Assembly (NCBI GenBank): GCA_001566295.1
Contig: KQ964280.1
Location: 44,407 to 108,406 of the forward strand
DNA length: 64,000 nt
From: Microdochium bolleyi
Taxonomy: Eukaryota > Ascomycota > Sordariomycetes > Xylariales > Microdochiaceae
Direction of reading: 5' to 3'
In this document: piece by piece, positions 30,393-41,217 of the stretch
Position numbering within the stretch: position 1 is the first letter of the stretch
Layout: each line of letters begins with the position of its first letter
Position numbers and translations under genes: made by a program
Notes under the pieces: model-generated
What the model was told of the DNA's origin: nothing
Seen by the model: the letters and a program-made list of their open reading frames with translations, nothing else
Databases searched by the model: none

Positions 30393-33300
30393 ATGAGCAC
30401 AACTCCTGCCGCCGCAGGCGAGCTGCGCCAGAGACACGGAAATCCCGCGGTACCTGACCAGCCCGCTGCACCTGTTGCTGACAACAACAGCACCAGCAAT
30501 GACACGGAACAAAGGCCTCACAAGACCTATGGGCGCACGCCCGACGGTACTGGTATGTCTCAAGATGCCCCGGGGGCCAGTCTGGCGCGATGTCTCCTCG
30601 AAATGTGATATGTGATGCACTCGTTTTCAGCGTGCTGATTCGTCGTTGTGCGTCTTGTGCGAACCTGTAGTCTTCACGGTGCCCACGACCCATGACATGG
30701 TCTCGCAGCTGTTAGACCCTCGGCAGCCAAAAAACCTGTCTGACGCGGTAGTGCTTGTCATCCTGGCTGCCCATGTCGCTGCCTTGTGCCTACTGCCACC
30801 CTCTCTCAAGAGGCCTGCCTTTGCTCTCATCTTTATGGTGTGGCGTGCTGCGTACAATGTCGGCATTGGCGTCCTGCTCCGTCTACAGTCCAACGAGAAG
30901 AGACTCGTGGCTTGGGCGCAGAAGTGGCGCCTCTTCGAGCACCCTTCCACCGGCAAGAACCCGCGCCCATGGCTGTACAACTTGCTCAAGCGTGAGCTCG
31001 AGGCAAAGATCCCCGAGGACTACGAGTTTGAGAAGGCCCCTCTCGAGTACAACACTTGGCTCGTCTTCCGCAGGCTCGTGGATTTGATCCTCATGTGTGA
31101 CTTTGTCTCGTACTGCCTCTTCGCCATCGCGTGCGCTCATGTACCACACGGGGAAAATGTTCTCATCACGATAGCTAGGTCGATCCTCGGTTTCTCGCTT
31201 GTGGCCTTTAACCTGTGGGTCAAGCTTGACGCTCACCGTGTGGTCAAGGACTACGCTTGGTACTGGGGCGACTTCTTCTACCTGATCGACCAGGAGCTTA
31301 CCTTTGACGGCGTCTTCGAGATGGCGCCGCATCCCATGTACTCGATTGGTTATGCCGGCTACTACGGCATTTCCATGATGGCGGCCAGCTACTCGGTCCT
31401 CTTCATATCGATCATTGCTCACGCGGCGCAGTTCGCCTTCCTTGTACTTGTCGAGAACCCCCATATCGAGAAGACCTACAATCCGCCCGCTCCTCGCCAG
31501 CGAGGAGAGTCGCAATCACAAGGTCAGCTCCCCTCGATCGACGGCTCCAAAACGGACCCTGCTCCCTCGACGCAGCTTGAGCCACCAACTCAAATCCACA
31601 ACATGCTGGGCATTAAGAACTTCGATCTGTTCAGAACGACGGACTATTCCACGGTCCTCCTCATCGCCTATCAGGCAGTTCTCGTCATCGCCACTCCTCA
31701 AACCCCTGTCTGGCAGTTCTTGTTCGTCGTTCATGCATTCTTCTGGCGCCTATGGTATTCGGTCGGTCTTGGCTTCATTTTGCACCGGCAGTCCAACGAC
31801 AAGATGTGGACTCGCCACTTTGTCAAGTTCGGCGAGAGCACACTTGAGAGCTGGAGGCAGTGGCGAGCCATGTACCACATCTCGCAGGTCTTGTGCTACT
31901 CATCGTTCATTACCGCCTGCTGGAAAATGTATTCGGTCCCGACAGATTGGAACTATGGCTTCGTACTGCTTCGTCATGTGCTTGGCGTCGGGCTGACTGC
32001 CCTGCAGGCCTGGACGGCGGTCAGCATCTACGAGTCGCTGGGCGAGTTTGGCTGGTTCTTTGGCGATTTCTTCTTCGACCACGGCAACAAGCTGACATAC
32101 CAATCCATCTACCGCTTCCTCAACAACCCCGAGCGTATCATTGGTACCGCAGGTCTCTGGGGTGCCGCACTGATTACCTGGAGTCGCTCGATCTTCCTTT
32201 TGGCTTTGACAAGCCATATTCTCACTCTTGCCTTTTTGCAGTTCGTCGAGCAGCCGCACATGCAAAAGATCTATGGCCGCAAGCTGAGAGAGGAGGCTGG
32301 CCTGACCAAGTTCTTCAAGAAATCGATGCCTCCATACGTCAAAGAGTGGTCGTCAAGTGTCAACAAGGTCGTTGACGGCACATCTCACTTCGTCGAGGAG
32401 TTCCTGGATGCTGCACGGCCGAAGCTCGCAGTTGGTGTCTCGACGTTTGTGCGGGACACAACGGCACTCTTCAACAAGTACCCTGCACGGCTCACGCTGA
32501 CAACTCTCTCGCCTGATCTGGCTGGACTTGACCCTAAGCACTATTCTGTCACTGTGCAAGGCGAATCATCTGGGTTCTCAGCATTCAGTGAGCGCGCTAG
32601 CGGCAAGGAGGGGACTTCGGGCCGTTTCCCTAATGAATCTAACACCATGATACTGGAGTACGGTGCTCCGATCAAGGTCAAGTGGACTGCTCCCGCCAAC
32701 CATGGCAAGAAGGACTGGATTGGCCTGTACATGGTGACCGACAACCGCTCGCGCGAGATCAGCGAGTTCTCTTCGCTGGGCCGCTGGGTGCCGACAAACC
32801 CTGGACAGTACGAGTCCATCACCGCAGACCGGGGAGTCTTGGTTTCCGATCAGCCCTGCTCCAGCCCAGATCACCCTGATGTCAACCTCGTGCAGGGCGA
32901 GATGGTCTTTAGTGGAGACAAACTGTGGTGGACGCAGGGAGTGTTCGAATTCCGCTACCATCACGATGGAAACCACAATGTCATGGCCATCTCACAGCCG
33001 TTCGAGATTCAGATCTCGAGATTCGACGAGGAGGACGTCGAGGTGGATGCCAAAGGCATGTTCCAGAAGTCGATCGAGTCTGCCCTGTTACCGATTGTGC
33101 AGAACTGCCTGGACAGAGATCCAGACATTGCTCCTAATGACCCTCAGGAGACATTCGGCAGCTTGGTTGCCCGGGATGGCAAGTATGCCAAGAGACTTGT
33201 CTACGCGATCCGCCAGATGTTCGGCATCGACTTTGCGCCTGCTGTCGTCCCAGCCGATGGGAATGTAAGAAATCTGGCTTGGAGAATATGCAACGCAAAG

Positions 33301-33438
33301 CAAGTTCTTGTAAGTTACTATGCGTAAAGGCACAGTCAGATCGAGCAACAATTTGTGCTGACTTCCTTCCAACAGGCACCGTATAGCATGTCCCACTCGA
33401 AGGGAACCACCACTCCGGCCGCAGAGAAAAATCATTAA
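30393..33438 (+). CDS. cho2: Phosphatidylethanolamine N-methyltransferase Cho2
   Basis: Three exons, 30393-30552, 30671-33309 and 33376-33438, give 953 aa. Cho2/Pem1 makes the first SAM-dependent methylation of phosphatidylethanolamine on the way to phosphatidylcholine, in the ER membrane. The protein has two homologous halves, each with several membrane segments and a conserved block: WYWGDFFYLIDQELTFDGVF with APHPMYSIGYAGYYG in the first, and FGWFFGDFFFDHGNKLTYQS with YRFLNNPERIIGTAGLWGA in the second. A C-terminal soluble domain of about 300 residues follows (IKVKWTAPANHGKKDWIGLY). Splicing recreates DGTVFTVPTTHDMVSQLLDPRQ and AKQVLAPYSMSHSKG. Length is slightly above yeast (869 aa), as is usual in filamentous fungi. 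Confidence 0.95.
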
Positions 33439-34559
33439 AGCAATATAGAGATTCTTGCGATGTACTAGCATGGCAGATTCACAGGACAAGTGGTGCTGTG
33501 CTGGAGACGGCCGACCCAATGATGTGTCTTGCGTGGGCGTGGAGATGCAGATAGAAACATACTGGACATACTTGAACCTTGCACAAAATTCAAACAGCGG
33601 TTAGCATCGCACGCTCAATGACCCTATAATAGGGGTCATGTTCCACACAACTGGCTGAGTGAGCCGTGGTGAAGGGTAGGGAGGATTGGTGTCTTTTGGT
33701 CATCTGGTCAGCCCTGACTGGCTAGCGAGCTCGTCGGATACCCATCTTCCTACCCCAGACAAGGGTCCTTGCTCCGCAGGGTCTGGGGGGAACGGGGGAA
33801 CCAAGGCTTCCGGTCTCGCGCTGTCGCGAGCTTGGCTTAACCCCTGGGGGGAGGGCAGAATCACCCGACAGCCTGTTTGAAGGGATGCTATGAGTCTACA
33901 ATGGCGAAGGTGCGGAAACTGTCCTGCATCGGTTACTTACAAGCCAGCTTAAAAAGTATATCAGAGGCTCTCGGAACGTTTCCGTACTCTCTGTCAGCGC
34001 CCTGGGCGGGTGGGCGACCCCTCACCTCGGCATCGCGGTATTAGTCTAGTGTTCGCCCCCTCCCCCGGCGGTCTTACGATGGATGTGTGGGCAGACGGAG
34101 ATCAGGCGGGGAACGGGGACAAGCACGCCGCCACTCCGCGGAGCCCGCCCTCGGCCACACGCAAAGATGCGCCTAGAGGTTGCGGAGTAATGGTGTGGGA
34201 CGGCCACGACAATTGTTGGGGGGTACAATGCGGCAGTCGGGGTCTGGTACGAATATAAGAGGAGAAGCGGGTGGCTGTCAACGGGTCGCCTTGGATGTCA
34301 TTTTTGTTCAGTTCGGTCATCGAATTTCGCCTCTGTGACTGACCGGTATCTTGGGAAGAAAAGAATCCGAGTCCTATCCGACCAGCGGGCACGCCCTTCT
34401 TCACTCAGTATTTGGGGGGAAAAAACACCACACTTCTGACAACGTTGCAACTTGCTTCTTCTCCAACATCTCGGGGTGTCTCTCATCTCCGCCTCGACTT
34501 GCTCTTCCAGTACTATCGAAATCCGTCTCGTGGTTACCACGAGCATTCCCAAGCATAAC
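33439..34559. other. Intergenic between cho2 and the class II aldolase gene
   Basis: No gene seen in 1.1 kb. The stretch is GC-rich with many short G and C runs around 33780-34200. A perfect 10-bp palindrome, CTCCGCGGAG, is at 34134-34143; it contains CCGCGG, a half-site style used by zinc-cluster factors, but no factor can be named. Confidence 0.4.
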
Positions 34560-35797
34560 ATGTCTCCCACCGCAGACGCTCCGACTGGTGTCTTCGAGTC
34601 GTCAGCTTCGTCTGGCTCGGCAAGTCTCGCCCACTCCCTCTCTGATGAAGCCCCCTGATTTGGTGGCCTCACTATGGGACTCGCAGATCTACGGCAACAT
34701 CACAAGCAAAAGAACAACGGTGAAGAGCAACCAGCTAACGCATTTATATGTGGCGAAAAACAGACCCCTCCTCGCGGACCGCCCACGTTCAAGGACCCTC
34801 TTGAGGAAAGGGATTACCTGAAGGCCCGGCTGGCGCTGGCGTTCCGGATCTTTGCGAAGCTGGGCTACGACGAAGGGTAGGGTGTTACTCTCGCCGAACC
34901 CTCTCTGGAGTTTCTGATTAGTTTCTGCCCCAGTTCTCATAGGCTAACCAGCTCTCGATGGGCGTTGTAGTGTTGCTGGTCATATTACTGTCAGAGTACG
35001 TTCGAGCGAGCTCCATCAATCAGCTCTGATAAATGGCTCGACCCAGTCCAATATCCCGAGATACTGACTCAAGTGTCTGCTTAGGACCCCGTCGACCCAA
35101 CCAGCTTCTGGGTGAACCCCTTCGGTGTTGCCTGGCCACTACTGCGAGCCTCAGACCTAATCAGAGTCGACCACAACGGGCGGATCGTCGAGGGCGGCTC
35201 CGTTCGGTTCCTCAACCAGGCCGGTATGAACTAACCCCGTGGCCCATCGTGAGAAGACGGACGTAGACCTACGACTAACTAATTCTCTCATTGACAGCCT
35301 TCATGATCCACTCGGCGGTCCACGAGGCCCGGCCCGAGATCAACTGCGTGGCGCACTCGCACAGCATCCACGGCCGCGCGTTCGCGACGCTGGGCCGCAC
35401 CCTCGACATCATCACGCAGGACAGCTGCGCGTTCTACAACGACGTCGCGCACTACGACTCGTTCGGCGGCGTGGTGCTGGCCGCCGAGGAAGGGCGCAAC
35501 ATTGCGAAAGCGCTGGGCCAGAGGAAGGCCGCGATCCTGAGCAACCACGGCCTGCTCACGTGCGGGCAGACCATCGAGAGCTGCGTCTTCTGGTTCACGA
35601 GCCTCGAGAAGTGCTGCCAGGTGCAGCTGCTCGCGGACGCGGCGGCCGCGGGGCGGGGAGGGGAGACGGTCAAGATCGCCGACGAGGAGGCCGAGTTCAC
35701 GTACAAGACTGTCGGGAGCGAGAAGGCGGGCTGGTTCAGTGCCCTGCCGGCATTTGCGGTCATGGAGCACGAGTGTGGCGTGGATTACAAGATGTGA
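34560..35797 (+). CDS. Class II aldolase/adducin domain protein
   Basis: Five exons in the preferred model: 34560-34587, 34687-34876, 34971-34995 (25 bases), 35085-35223 and 35298-35797, giving 293 aa. The domain runs from ERDYLKARLALAFRIFAKLG onward, with GVAGHITVRDPVDPTSFWVN, DLIRVDHNGRIV, AHSHSIHGRAF (metal-binding His residues), ITQDSCAFYND and LSNHGLLTCGQTIE. Bacterial relatives are sugar-phosphate aldolases; the fungal cytosolic family has no settled substrate. The first intron (99 bp) removes an in-frame stop and gives the start MSPTADAPTDLRQ. An unspliced alternative begins at the ATG at 34674 and gives 288 aa. The other three introns are fixed by the family sequence. Confidence 0.88.
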
Positions 35798-36192
35798 TCA
35801 GTGTCAGATCAAAGCATCGCGAGTAGTAGCGAAAAGCATGAATAGAAGGGATCGGCGAGTTCCAACACAGTCGTGGATTTGGATGTCCTTGGCTCATGTT
35901 CTCGGCCTAGATGCGGGCGGCTTCACCACATGCGATGATGCTGCGGGTAACATTTAGAATTTAATGAACGGCGCCAAACTCGCTGCATTGAGCACCTGTG
36001 TTGCGCCACTCATTCCAATCTGAAGATGCCAATCCCCACTGTGTCGCTGTGGGGTTAGCGCGCCATCGGCGGCGGGAAGGAGGAGGCCGGCAAGCTCAAG
36101 CAGGCAGAAAAAAGTTCGGCGGCACACGCAGCTATGCGACAACGCTCGACTCTACAACCACAACTGTGCTCAAGACTCAATTGACAATCAAC
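35798..36192. other. Intergenic upstream of trm4
   Basis: No gene seen in 395 bp. It holds the end of the aldolase transcript and the trm4 promoter. Confidence 0.45.
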
Positions 36193-39025
36193 ATGGGTCG
36201 CGGCAACAAGAAATTCAGAGTACGTCCGCTTCTGCACCTCCGGGACTCGCCAATGTTGCACAACCGACAACAGCCACTCATTGGACCCTGCAACTAACAC
36301 TTATCGCACGTCACAGGGCGGAGGCCGTGGCAGAGGAGGAGGTGGTCGAGGCCGCGGCGGCGGTGGTGGACGGGGCGGTGATCGTGGCGGCGATCGCGAC
36401 AGCGGCGGGTACCGGTTGCACGCCGAGATCGCAAAGGAGAACGAGAAACTCGAGCGCTTCTACAACACGGCGCTGCCCCTCGAGGAGAGCGAGCGCGCCG
36501 ACTTCTGGACCGCCCTGCGCCGCGAGCTGCCCAACTCGTTCCGCTTCTGCGGCTCAAAGGGCCACGCCCTCGCCGTCAAGCGCCTGCTCGAGACCCGCTA
36601 CATCCCCGAGATTGTCAAGATCGAGCGCTACGACGGCGAGCCCGTCCAGGCGCCCCAGCCCGTGCCCTGGTTCCCCGACCTCCTCGCCTACTCGATGAAC
36701 ACACCCAAGCACGTCATCCGCAAGTTCCCGCCTTTTGCCGCCTTCCAGAAGTTCCTCGTCTCCGAGACCAGCGTTGGCAACATCTCTCGCCAGGAGATCG
36801 TCAGCATGATCCCGCCCCTGCTCATGGACCTCAAGCCCGGCATGACCTGTCTCGACATGTGCGCCGCACCTGGCAGCAAGGCCGCTCAGCTGCTCGAGAT
36901 GATCCACGTCGGTGAGGAGACTCGCATGCGCAAGGTGATGGAGTCCTTTGGCGAGGTGAAGCCCGAGGCGTCTCCTACCGGCAACAACGAGGATGTGGAC
37001 TTGTCCATTGACTCGGGCGACGACGGCCGCGCCACTGGCCTGCTCATCGCCAACGACGCCGACTACAAGCGCAGCCACATGCTTGTCCACCAGCTCAAGC
37101 GACTGTCGTCACCAAACCTGCTCGTCACCAACCACGACGCTACACTCTACCCTTCCCTGCGACTCCCACGCGACCCTGCTCACCCCGAGAAGGGCAACTA
37201 CCTCAAGTTCGATCGCATCCTTGCCGACGTGCCGTGCTCCGGAGACGGCACGCTGCGCAAGAATGTCGAGCTGTGGCGTAACTGGCAGCCCGGCAGCGCG
37301 CTGGGCCTGCACGTCACGCAGGTCCGCATCCTCGTGCGCGCGTTGCAGATGCTCAAGCCTGGTGGCCGCGTCGTCTACTCGACGTGCAGCATGAACCCCA
37401 TCGAGAACGAGGCGGTCATCGTGTCCGCCATCGAGCGCTGCGGTGGCCCCAGCAAGGTCGAGATCGTCGACTGCAAGGATCGCCTCCCGGCCCTCAAGCG
37501 CGTGCCCGGAATGCACCAGTGGAAGATCATGGACAAGTCCGGCCGCGTCTGGAGCAGCTGGGAGGAGGTCCAGCAGTACGCCCTGACCCAGGCTGAGGGC
37601 GTGATCCCGGGCAAGGTCACCGAGAGCATGTTCGCCCGGCCGGACTCGAGCGAGTGCTCAAGCCTGCCCCTGGACCGCTGCATGCGCGTGTACGCGCACC
37701 AGCAGGACACCGGCGGCTTCTTCATCACCGTGCTAGAGAAAAAGGGCGAGATCAAGGCCAAGCCCGAGGCGCCCGCCCGCGCTGCCCAGGCTGCGGCCAC
37801 TACGGAGAACGGCAGCAAGGAGGCAGAGGAGGACCCCGCGGAGGCCGAGGCCAAGATGGAAGTCGTCAAGGAGACTGAGGAGCAGAAGGCCGCGGCCGGC
37901 GAGCCGACAGACGAGCTGCCCGCCGGTGGTGAGAAGCGCCCGCTCGAGGATGACGACGTCGAGGAGGCGTCTGAGGCCGCGGCTCCCGATGCTAAGAAGC
38001 AGAAGACGGCCGACGCCGAAAGTGCCATCGCCTCCGCCACAGAGTCCGGCTTGACCACTGCCGCCGACACGCCCGCCACGGCCACCGAAACCCCGGCCGG
38101 AGAGTCCTCTGCTGCCACACCCGCTGCCGACAACACTGCCGCCGCCGCCACCATCACGAACCCGAACCAGCTGCGCCGCCGCGACGCGAACGGCGCTTAC
38201 GAGGAGCCCTTCAAGTACCTGCCCCTCGGCCACGACATCATCGCCAACATTGAGGCGTTCTACAAGATCTCCACCCGGTTCCCGTCCGACCGGTACATGG
38301 TGCGCAACGCGACCGGCGAGCCCGCCAAGGCCATCTACTACACCTCGGCGCTCCTCCGGGACATCCTGGTCGAGAACGAGGGCCGCGGCGTCAAGTTCGT
38401 GCACGGCGGCGTCAAGATGTTCATGAAGCAGGACGCACCCTCGGCCGAGGTATGCCGGTGGCGCATCCAGTCCGAGGGCATGCCCATCATCTCGGGCTAT
38501 GTCGGGGCCGAGCGCGTGATCCGCCTGACCTCCAAGGAGACGTTCAAGACGCTGCTCAAGGAGATGTTTCCCAAGTTCATCAACGAGGACTGGCGCAAGC
38601 TCGGCGAGATCGGGGAGCGCGCCAAGCAGATCGGCATGGGCTGCTGCATCCTCAAGGTCGAGCCCGACGGGTCCGACCCGGACTTTGCCGAGCGCATGGT
38701 GCTCCCGCTGTGGAAGAGCTTCCACAGCCTCAACCTCATGCTGCCCAAGGAGGACCGGTCCGCGATGCTGCTGCGCATCTTCAACGACACGAGCCCCGTG
38801 ATCAACCAGAGCCTCAAGGACTCTGCGGCCAAGAAGGACGCTGCCGCCGCCGCCGCTGCCGATGAGGGCGGTGCTGCTGCGGAGAGCAAGGAGGGGGCCG
38901 AGGACGGCGCCGAGAGCAAATCAGCTGCCGACGCTGAGGCTGTGGAGGGTGAGACGACGGAGGCTGTACCCGCCGCTGAGGAGGAGGGGAAAGATGAGGC
39001 CATGCCTGATGCGCCCGAGAACTAG
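36193..39025 (+). CDS. trm4: tRNA (cytosine-5)-methyltransferase Trm4/Ncl1 (NSUN2 type)
   Basis: Two exons, 36193-36219 and 36317-39025, give 911 aa. Trm4 makes m5C at several positions in many tRNAs in the nucleus. The SAM-binding motif CLDMCAAPGSKAAQL is near residue 188, the motif IV cysteine is in DVPCSGDGTLRKN near 314, and the catalytic cysteine is in YSTCSMNPIENEA near 363. The body matches yeast Ncl1, but the protein is over 200 residues longer. The N-terminus has RGG/RGR repeats (about residues 10-40); an Ala/Glu/Thr-rich linker splits the fold (about 490-620); and the C-terminus is Ala/Glu-rich and acidic. The intron lies exactly between GNKKFR and the glycine-rich run. The gene converges on mtg2 with 356 bp between stops. 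Confidence 0.95.
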
Positions 39026-39381
39026 AGGCTGCACGGCTGGTGAAAGCGGCCTGGATTTTGTAATACAAACAAATAGGTCAAAAAATTGGGAAAGCGGTAA
39101 AGCTCACTTTATTTTTACGGATCCTCTAATCGTCCGTCATAGACCTTGCGGACACGGGCAAATTCTCCCGGGTTAAATGATTCCGTCCCTCCGTTTGTGA
39201 ATCTTGGTAAATAGAGCACCGTTCTTGGTCATGCCATCCCGTGCCTTTCTCCGGAAGGCTGATGCCGTTGTCGTGCGTTTGTTTTCTGATATTTATGTTT
39301 ATTTGCAGATCGCCAGGCAACGACGATAACAGTGTTTTATGTATACAATATAGTCATACAAGAATCCACGACGGCAGACCC
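39026..39381. other. Convergent 3' region of trm4 and mtg2
   Basis: No gene seen. AT-rich stretches (39060-39115 and 39285-39365) fit two 3' UTRs facing each other. Confidence 0.5.
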
Positions 39382-41217
39382 TCAGTCGTCAAGCAGACCG
39401 ACCGTCCAATGCACGATCCTCTCCACACCATGCCCGTTGATGGCACTGACCGGGATCGCCGCACAGTCGACCGTCCACGCGTCCTCTACGCCGCTCGGGT
39501 GCGGCTCCCGGCCGTCCGTGATGCTGTCCAGGTACTCCTTGAGCCGGGCAAAGTTCTCCTGCGTGCCGGGGAGGTCGCCCTTGGTGGCGATGACGTACCA
39601 GGGCTTCATGGCGATATGCAGCCCGTCCTCTGACCCGGGCGCGTCGGGGTAGTCGGCGACCATCATCTGGCCCTGGCTGTGCTGCCGGGTCTTCTTGCTG
39701 CCGCTGCCGCCGCCGTCGCCCTGCCAGTCGATGCGCTCCTCAATCTCCCGCTCGAGCTCCTCCTCGTTGCGCATGCGCGCGTAGGACCCGACCTCGAGCC
39801 AGAGCGCTTTGAGCGCCTTGATGGCGTCCCCGGCGCTGAGGTCGATGACGAACGCGAGCACGCCTGCGCGCTCGACATGCCGCAGGAATTCCATGCCTAG
39901 GCCGCGGTCGAGGTGCGCGCCCTCGATGAGACCCGGGATGTCGGCGATAGTGAAGCGGGTCCGTGGCTCCGGGCCGGCACCAAGCTGCTCCGGCTGCGTG
40001 ACGACCACGGAACCGTACACGGAGTCATTGATCACAGCGTGCGGGGCCGGCGACTTGGGCTTTGGCACGGCCATTGGGCGGCCCTTGTTGTTGTCCAGGA
40101 CGACGGTGCCGATGTTGGGCTGAAGTGTGGTAAAGGCCCAGTTGCCTACGCGCGCTCGGCTGTTCGTCAGGGCGCGGAGGAGGGTGCTCTTGCCGGCATT
40201 CGGGAGCCCGACGAACCCGACATCGGCCAGGAGTTTGAGCTCGAGCTCAAGTCTCATCGTGACAGCCGCCTCGCCGCGAGTCGCAAAGAGAGGCCGGGGA
40301 CGGTCTTTGTCGACAAAGTGAGGATTCCCGAGACCACCAACACCACCGGCGGCCAGGAGAATAGGAGTCGGCGAGGGCTCGGACAAGTCGAGATGGATGG
40401 GCGGGTCGGGTTGGGCGTAGAGGCGCTCCCGCCTAGGCAGTCGGGGTAGTTTCAGATTCCGGCGCTCCGTATGGGAGATGCCCGGGTACAACATGAACTT
40501 GTGCAGGTTCGGATGGTCAGGTGCCTCTGGGAGGTCGCGTAATGTATACGTTTCGTCACCCCGGAGATCTGCCGCCGCTGCCGCTTCGGCCTCGGCCTCG
40601 CGCACGATTTTCCTGTGCTCCCTTGCCTTCTCCCGCGCGATGCGGTACTGCGCGGCCTCTTCCACCATGGGGTCACGCCGTTCGAGCTCGCGAACCACCG
40701 TCCCCACGGGCACTTGTATGATGACGTCTTCACCTCGTGCACCACCACGACTGCTGCCCTGCCCCGATTTGCCGCGTCCAGCGCGAACGATGCCCCGCCG
40801 AGAGACCCTGTTTAGAGAGGTCTCGCTATGGGTGGCCTGGATGTAGATATTCCCGCCGTGGCCGCCGTCGCCACCATTGGCGGGTCCGTCTGCGAGGAAC
40901 GCTTCCCGCAAAAATGAGATGCAGCCATGACCGCCGCCGCCAGCGTAGACGGTGATGGTGGTCTTGTCGGCGAATGAAGTGATGGCATAGTCGTCTGGCG
41001 GGGGGTTGAGGCGGGAAGTTGGGAGGTTGCTGCTCGTGGACGAGGTTTCTGTGCTTTTGCGTTCCGAGCTCGAGGTGTGGTCTGGGGCCGATGATATCGA
41101 ATATGCAGCCGCGGGCCTTGCGAAGCTGCGAAGTGCACGAGCACCTTGCGGGCGAAACAGCGATGGGTACAAAAAGGACAGAAACGGTGCCGCACCATAC
41201 GCGCACCTTGGAGGCAT
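39382..41217 (-). CDS. mtg2: Mitochondrial Obg-family GTPase Mtg2
   Basis: Single exon, 611 aa. The first 45 residues form an Arg/Ala/Ser-rich mitochondrial presequence. The Obg fold follows, with its Gly-rich loops (VYAGGGGHGCISFLREAF, GPANGGDGGHGGNIY and GKSGQGSSRGGARGED). The G domain shows G1 GLPNAGKST near 335, the G2 region FTTLQPNIG, G3 DIPGLIEGAHLDRGLG near 425, and a NKxD-like site replaced by IATKGDLPG near 560. Obg/Mtg2 GTPases assist late assembly of the large mitoribosomal subunit on the inner membrane. Compared with bacterial Obg, there are insertions within the Obg fold (an Arg/Glu/Ala-rich helix near 190-230) and in the G domain. Confidence 0.94.
   Translation of the reverse strand: MPPRCAYGAAPFLSFLYPSLFRPQGARALRSFARPAAAYSISSAPDHTSSSERKSTETSSTSSNLPTSRLNPPPDDYAITSFADKTTITVYAGGGGHGCISFLREAFLADGPANGGDGGHGGNIYIQATHSETSLNRVSRRGIVRAGRGKSGQGSSRGGARGEDVIIQVPVGTVVRELERRDPMVEEAAQYRIAREKAREHRKIVREAEAEAAAAADLRGDETYTLRDLPEAPDHPNLHKFMLYPGISHTERRNLKLPRLPRRERLYAQPDPPIHLDLSEPSPTPILLAAGGVGGLGNPHFVDKDRPRPLFATRGEAAVTMRLELELKLLADVGFVGLPNAGKSTLLRALTNSRARVGNWAFTTLQPNIGTVVLDNNKGRPMAVPKPKSPAPHAVINDSVYGSVVVTQPEQLGAGPEPRTRFTIADIPGLIEGAHLDRGLGMEFLRHVERAGVLAFVIDLSAGDAIKALKALWLEVGSYARMRNEEELEREIEERIDWQGDGGGSGSKKTRQHSQGQMMVADYPDAPGSEDGLHIAMKPWYVIATKGDLPGTQENFARLKEYLDSITDGREPHPSGVEDAWTVDCAAIPVSAINGHGVERIVHWTVGLLDD

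Noticed and set aside
37733..38725. A 330-codon minus-strand frame opposite trm4
   Set aside because: It is a shadow of a GC-rich, Ala/Glu-coding gene, with repetitive Gly/Leu/Arg composition and no domain.
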